DNA of 64,000 nt from Rhabdornis inornatus (Eukaryota; Chordata; Aves; Passeriformes; Rhabdornithidae), in NCBI GenBank assembly GCA_013397075.1, contig VWZS01002574.1:2108001-2172000 (forward strand). Direction: 5' to 3'. Shown piece by piece: positions 58,044 to 64,000 of this stretch (position 1 is the first letter of the stretch; each line of letters starts with the position of its first letter). Made by a program: the position numbers and the translations under genes. The notes beneath the pieces are model-generated. The model did no database searches, was not told the origin of the DNA, and worked only from the letters and a program-made list of their open reading frames with translations.

Positions 58044-58923
58044 CTATGTCAGTACAAAAGTTACAATATTGTGGCTGGTCTCTGGTTACGTCTCTTGAGC
58101 CAAACAGAGACCTCTGTTCATCCTTCAGGCACCATCAGTCCTGCAAAGCCTCCTCTGCAAAGCAGTCAGGGTGATTCCTGTGCAACCCACAAGGATAAAA
58201 GCCAGTTCCATGAGCTGTTCCTCAGCCATCCTTCATGGATTAACACATAACTGCAGAGTAGTCAAGCAGGTGGGGAGTGATCATGGGGGATCAGTTCTTC
58301 ATGTCCCCAGCAATGTTTCCATGGGGCATGGAGAGAGGGACAGTTCCTCAGCTCCTACATTTACATTTCATGGAGGCTCAGTGAGACAAAAGACCAGAGC
58401 AATGAAGAAATTCAGTGGCATGGAACAAAAGGTTTACAAGGGAAAGGGATTAATTCTGTGCCATTCCTTCTCAGACCCTGACGCTGATTTATTCATTTGC
58501 TCAGTGGCCTCATCCTTTCCACACACAGATTTTGTCCCCTGATGGCTGGGGCGGAGGCAGCTGAAGACATCGCCTTTCTCTGGAAATCTCTGGAAGAAAA
58601 CTCCACAACTCCAAAAGAAGCAGCAACCCAAACAGCAGATGTGCTATGTTTTTTTAATGCCCCAGACATCATTTCTGTATGGACAAGTCAATCAAACTCC
58701 ACAGCCACAGCCTGTGTCTGGCTGAGCTGTCTGTCTGCACAACTGCAGTGCTCAAACTCACATCGCACGTCCCACAGCAAGACAAAGGCACATCTGGACA
58801 CTCAGGCTGACAGACTTGTTAGAAAAAGAAATACTGTATTGAAATGCTCAGAAATAACAGATAATCTCTGCCTGTTTGTCTGCTTGTGGTTTCTTTTTAT
58901 CAGTTGTTGTTCTGTGTTCCCAG

Positions 58924-59120
58924 CACAGAAAAAAGCAGCACCTCATAACCAAAGAAGCAAATCCACTGGAGCAAAGCTGCGTTTTCTGTTGGCTGCCAAG
59001 GTAACAAAGTCTAGCACCATCTTGGGTGTTTCTGCTTTTGGCAGAATGCTGATGGTTTCCTTGCAGGGGTGTTTTGTATATACAACCATTGCAGCCAGAG
59101 ATCACCTCACTGTGATGTGA
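58924..59120 (+). CDS. Possible alternative terminal exon of COL20A1 (speculative)
   Basis: A long pyrimidine tract (ggtttctttttatcag... gtgttcccag) precedes a segment open in the required phase from AQKKAAPHNQRSKSTGAKLR to TGA at 59118-59120. It is basic and hydrophilic at first, like some NC1 tails. No homology is recognised, and a second acceptor 20 bases upstream gives another open tail, so this is only a candidate. Confidence 0.2.
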
Positions 59121-62100
59121 CAAATCTCTGTTAACTCTCCTGGGGATTGGTAACTCAGGCAAAGCCTTACATGAGTCACAGCCCTGTGCTGGGACGAGCT
59201 GGAGATTAACCTACTGCCTTTTCCATGTCTCTCTCCTGCGGGCTGAGTAGCTAGTTTACATTTTATCATATGGAATATTGAACAGCTCCGAGTCTGGCTT
59301 TTACCCATATGACATGGAAGTAATTGTGTTACACCCCTTTCCTTGCCATCAGCTGAGATGTGTCTTCAACAAACCATGCAGATACTGATAAAAATGTTCC
59401 TCCTCCTTTGCAATCGCTGCTTCAGGCTGTGCTGGATCATTGCCTGTAACCTGCCCTTGCTTTAGAAACAAACCTTCCTGAACTCTGATTTAAACCTTAA
59501 CCCTAAAGCAGAGTGGCACAAAAAGTATCAGTGCCGATTTTTCAAAGCTGTTAAGAGGTAAAAAATGGACCATCATGCACATTCCTCTGCATTTACTCTG
59601 GATGTGTAATTTCTGCAGTTACATACAGGCTGGCAGCCTGGGTGTTCATACAGCCAACCCTTGAAAACTTAGCAGCAAATACATCACACTTAGAAAGTAA
59701 ATTGTCACATCAATACTGAGGAGAAAGAGATTTACCTTAAGAGAACTGACTTTTTTTAGACAAGGAGTCCAAATATTATTTCTTCTTGTCATTGAGGAAA
59801 AATCCTATAGAGTTAAGAAATACTGCTAAATGAACATTGGAACATGTCAGACTTGTGTGGGAGCCAACCTAAAACAAAAGTCAGATAAAATATGGTTAGT
59901 GCATCCTGTAAGTATTCAAAGTAGTCCTTGGTTTTATGTGTGTTCATTCTCTAGAAACTCCCAAGAATTAATATTTTCAGTATGATATACATTCCCTTTG
60001 GGAAATGTAGGAAAATACATAGAAATTCCATTCTGGTAGACGTAATATATCTGTTCACTATGGAGCTCTCCAGAGTTGCCTTGACATATAAAATGGGAAC
60101 CTTTTAGCTCAGATGAAGTGTTGTTGCAGACAAAGCTCCAGTCAGAAGAAAAAGGAGAGGTCAGAGGAGCTGAAGGCTGCAGCACAGCAGGAACAGTGTT
60201 TGGAAGTGACACATTCACAGAAACACCCTGCACAGGTGTTGGGATTTGCAGTGTTTCTGTTTGTACAGGTCAAAGAGCTTTGGAACTGTGCTTTCCAAAC
60301 ATGCATTAGTTTGGTTCAGGATGGTTCTGAATTTAGCACTGATATAAACTCCAAAGCTGTGATAACTGGCAGGTGAAAGCAGTGGGCAGCAAAGCAAGGA
60401 GGCAACAGCAGAGCAGGAAATGATTCCCATTAAATGCTCACAAAGTGGGGAAGGTGGGCAGTGCAATGAGGAACATCTGCATCTGCAGGTTATTCTGCTT
60501 TCTTTCTGACCTCAATCAGTGCAGCCAAATTCCACTTCTGGACTTACTGTTCTCCCTGTTCAAATTAGAAACCACAGGTGATTTGAGACACAGATCCTTG
60601 ATATTTCTTTATCAACCGCTTTTGAAAATGGCTCACATCCCCTCACTGCCTGTCTTGGGATTTGATCTATTTTGGTGGAATTTCAAGTGACATTTGCTTT
60701 TGTCTGGTTATTTCAGATACAACAGGAACAGCCAGACTTTAAGAAAATTGGGTCCCCACAGGGCTATTGATTAGGACACAGATAACATGCACAAACAACT
60801 TGTCCTTTTATCTTCCTAAACTTTGTCCCATGAGTGGTTTTATTAACTGGAAATCAAGGATATTTAGTCCATGTAGTGTCACAGAGCCTGTGCCAGTGCT
60901 TTGTAACCCAATTCCTCGAGCCAAGGAACTTTTCTGCTGTGAGATTTTAGGCACTGAGAGTTTGACCCACCTGGTGTAGGAGGATTCTGGCAGACACTGA
61001 GGACCTTTCAGTGACTGATATTTTTGCAACAAGCATCTTTTTGAGGTGTTACCTCTGTCTCAGGAGTGAGATACAGCCACAGGAGTAACCAGCAATGCTG
61101 TTAACAGGCAGCAGAGTTTGTTATGCCCTTTCTCCATGACTCAATGGCTTGGCTGGACCAGAATTAGAGGGCTGGAAACAAAAATATAACCTGGGAGTGG
61201 ATAAAGGGTCATTAATGAATATCACTGCAGTGGGGGAAGGCCAGGCAGGACTACTGAGCCAGGTGGGGCTGTTATGGGGGGGAGGTTTCCTAGGACTGTA
61301 CATGAATCTTGCACCTCACATCTACATCTCTCTGCCTGTCTGCCTCTACACCAGTGGATTTTCTTGAGTCAAATTTCTTGATAAATGTGTAGAGAAACTT
61401 CTCCAAAAGGCAGATGTTATAAGTTATGTGGATTAGCTCATTGGGGAATGAGATGGAAATCAGCCCTGGAAATGCTGGGGAAAGGGGGATTACATAGATC
61501 ATCCTATCAGCCATCTGCAGATGAAATAGCCTGCATCATCTGTGGCTGGGAAGATGATCTGGACAAAGTGAGCATTAGGGAAGCAGGAGAAAGAAGACGG
61601 AGGAGAAAAGCAGAACAATGGAGGTAACTGAGGTTGTTACAGTCAGTTGTGTTCCAGTCATGCCCAAAGGAGCATGGTAAGGATTCAATCTCTCCTGCAC
61701 AAGTGAAACAGAAAAGATCAACATCCAGATCTGCTGTCTTTGATGCCTTTGGGGTCTCTGAGCTTAGTTTTGCACTCCTGGAACCTGAAAACCAATTACT
61801 TAGCTCTGGATCTCTTCCAAGACAGTTTTAGAGCTCTTGTTGTGTCCCACTCTTGCTTCCTCACTCTTTTTCTGATGTCAGCTTGTTCACTCAAGTCCTG
61901 GGAATAATTTCTGAGCTGGGAGCATTGCAAATGCCAGCAGTCTGGCTGCATGCATTTTCCTGGAGCCTTTCATATGCTAAAAACCTCTCTTTGTGTTCCT
62001 TGGGTTGGAAATAGCACAATTAGCCATTATTCTACAGTTATAGTCTGGTTCATGTCCTAGTTTTATTCCAGTTTCTGATCACTGAATCCTATGGAGGGAT

Positions 62101-62723
62101 AGCATCCTCCTGAACAACCTCTAAGACGTAATAACCTGCCTAAGAAAGAGCAGTAGATGTTGTTTCCCGATTTCTCCCCTTAGACTTTAAAAGGAGGCAC
62201 GTCAGAAGCAAAACCAAGAATTTATTTGAACTTTAACCTAAGAAACTACTTATGCAACATGTGAAGAAATGTAGTTAGCAGTGTATGAAAACTGCTGCGA
62301 CATTACCAAAGCAGAGGATGCCAGGGTCCTGCCGTACCCCAGCTTCTCCCCAGACAGCAGGACCACCTTTGTAATTGGTTTGAGCTGTCACTTCTCATCT
62401 TGTCCCACCAAACCCTGTGATCCTGCAGTGACACTGACACTTCAGGGACACAACCACATCCTTAGAGCTCCTAATCACACCCGATACTTCTGATGTGCTA
62501 ATGGAGCTCTTTCCTCCTCCTCCTGCATGGCAGGGCCATTCTGCCCGGGATTTCACGTCCTGCTCTCTTGCAGTGGAAGTGCCACGCTCCCCTTGAGACA
62601 CTGCCCTTCACACAGTGTGCACTGGCCTTAACTTTGAGCAGAAAAGGGGAAAATTGCAGATGAGCCCTTTGCTGTGAGCGAAGGACAGCCTGTCCCTACT
62701 GAACTTCCCAATATGTCCCCTTA

Positions 62724-62812
62724 TTATATTCTTATTCTTATTCTTATTCTTATTCTTATTCTTATTCTTATTCTTATTCTTATTCTTATTCTTATTCTTA
62801 TTCTTATTCTCT
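62724..62812 (+). repeat. (CTTATT)n hexanucleotide microsatellite
   Basis: About 14 nearly perfect copies of cttatt, followed by weaker attctta/attctgtc echoes to about 62880. It is strictly pyrimidine-biased on the + strand and gives artificial Ile-Leu or Lys-Asn reading frames. Confidence 0.97.
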
Positions 62813-63116
62813 TTAAAATAAATTCTTACTCTCATTCGTCCCCTTATTCTGTCTCTCTGGCTCTTATTCTGTCCTTAAATCTTTCTCAGTTCTGGTGCCT
62901 CCAAGCCATCCCTCCTGCCCTCAGGGTCCAGCAGCAGCTCTTGCTGCCCAGCCACCCTGCCTTGGCTTTGGCTCCCGTGTTTGATGGGGGATGTCAGCAG
63001 AGACTCGAGCTGCTGCTGACTCCATCCCAGTTGGAAACTGCTGGTTTTATTGCTAAAAATGTGCCTGCACAGCCAAGCCTCCCACCTGCTCTGCTGCTAG
63101 TGATTCCCATGTGCTC

Positions 63117-63142
63117 AGGAGGAGGAGGAGGAGGAGGAGGAG
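63117..63142 (+). repeat. (GGA)n trinucleotide repeat
   Basis: About eight GGA copies (aggaggaggaggaggaggag) lead into a G-rich end. Confidence 0.93.
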
Positions 63143-63875
63143 GGGGAGCTCTGAGCAGCTGTTGTGGGCATTGCTGTGATACCATGCCCCTGACCCAGCA
63201 GTTCCCATGGTCGGAAACCTTCCATGATCCTTTTGTGGGTGCACTCAGGATGTGGAAGGTGCCGGGGAGGGCTCGCCCTGTGCCCCGTGGTGGCGGTGAC
63301 AGAGCCGGAGCTGTGCCCCAGCCCCCAGCCCCGCACACACCGCAGCTGTGCCGCTACAGCGATGCGCCAGACCTTGAAGATGTTCGACTGTTTGTTTTCC
63401 TTTCATTGCCATAAGCAAACTCACTGGCTGTGAAAAGGGATAAATTAGCATCTCCAAAGGCTGAGTCTCTCTTCATTCTGAAAACAAGCAGCGAGGAGCA
63501 GCAGCTCGGCTCCCTCATCCTCCCTCCCACCCCGTGCTGTGCCAGCACAGCTCTTTGTAGAACTGGCCCAAACCATGGCTGCTCTGCTTTCTTTGTGAGC
63601 CAAACAGATTTTAAGCACTTGGCTGAGCCTGTGAACACGGAGGTCAGTTGTAGTTTCTTAGATGATGCCTCACAGGCGGATGGTTGTGTTGATTTTTAAC
63701 CTGTGCTGTTCGGGCTGAGTGCAGTAACTTGTATGTCAAAGAAGTCTCTAAACCCCATTGTTTCTGTTCCAGCCTTGCTGTCACAAGGCTGAGCAGCTCT
63801 GTGCTGCTCACTGAGCCGTATGGCAGCAACGAGCCTCGTGTGCCAGGCCACCACACAGGGGTGACACACATGTCC

Positions 63876-63918
63876 CACCTGGGCTCTCACCTGGGCTCTC
63901 ACCTGGGCTCTCACCTGG
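63876..63918 (+). repeat. 12-bp tandem repeat, 3.6 copies
   Basis: Unit cacctgggctct is repeated perfectly. Each unit carries CACCTG, an E-box of the type bound by SNAIL/ZEB or E-proteins. Confidence 0.95.
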
Positions 63919-64000
63919 CTCTGGCTTCTACCACGACCTTCTGTGCTGGTCCCAGGCAGCTGCCTGCCTCTCTTGGTGTGTATTCCCCTAAATTCAGGGC

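Larger units (their letters stand above)
58044..64000 (+). other. Downstream region without a recognised gene
   Basis: No conserved protein segment was found on either strand. The longest open frame (62674-63414) runs through a simple repeat and is not a gene. No AATAAA lies within 2 kb of the candidate COL20A1 stop; ATTAAA occurs at 60429. The 3' UTR of COL20A1 should begin here, but its end cannot be set. Confidence 0.6.

Noticed and set aside
58497..59120. A 207-codon frame after COL20A1 as an independent gene
   Set aside because: It has no recognisable domain and no promoter or start context. Only its last third is kept, as a speculative terminal exon.
62281..62493. Open frame starting MYENCCDITKAEDARVLPYP
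   Set aside because: No recognised family, no splice context and no codon bias. It is likely chance.
62674..63414. A 246-codon open frame on the + strand
   Set aside because: Its core is the (CTTATT)n repeat translated as Ile-Leu, and the rest has no domain or splice context. It is an artefact of low complexity.

Overview
The window is vertebrate nuclear DNA, almost certainly from a bird. It is intron-rich, has GT-AG splicing and carries about ten CR1 retroposon fragments with the typical avian CR1 3' end. It holds two multi-exon genes, both on the + strand and both read by assembling exons by eye; all exon phases join without a break.

Positions 12-6537 carry the last seven coding exons of a DEPTOR-family gene: end of DEP1, DEP2, linker, PDZ domain and stop codon. 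Its 5' exons lie outside the window. A 3' UTR with AATAAA at 6667-6672 follows. DEPTOR is an inhibitor of mTORC1 and mTORC2. This copy looks like a paralogue rather than the classical DEPTOR: it is noticeably diverged, and its neighbour is COL20A1 rather than COL14A1.

Positions 6691-13237 are intergenic or hold an unseen 5' non-coding exon of the next gene. They contain two CR1 fragments, a 26-bp tandem repeat, a hairpin-forming minisatellite and a small CpG-rich patch.

Positions 13238-58043 carry an apparently complete collagen XX gene (COL20A1), a FACIT-class extracellular matrix collagen. Thirty-nine coding exons encode a signal peptide, FN3-1, a Ser/Thr-rich linker, a VWA domain, FN3-2 to FN3-6, a TSPN (laminin-G-like) domain, the COL2 triple helix, NC2, the COL1 triple helix and the two-cysteine FACIT signature at the COL1/NC1 junction. 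The exact C-terminus is open: either a nearby in-frame stop at 58041, or a splice to a further exon.

Positions 58044-64000 hold no gene I can support, only simple repeats: a (CTTATT)n tract, a GGA run and a 12-bp tandem.

The most interesting point is the pairing. In human, DEPTOR lies directly upstream of COL14A1 in the same orientation. Here a DEPTOR paralogue lies directly upstream of COL20A1, the COL14A1 paralogue. This suggests a duplicated two-gene block, perhaps from the vertebrate whole-genome duplications, whose second DEPTOR copy has not been described to my knowledge at the human COL20A1 locus. This copy also lacks the phosphodegron through which mammalian DEPTOR is destroyed.
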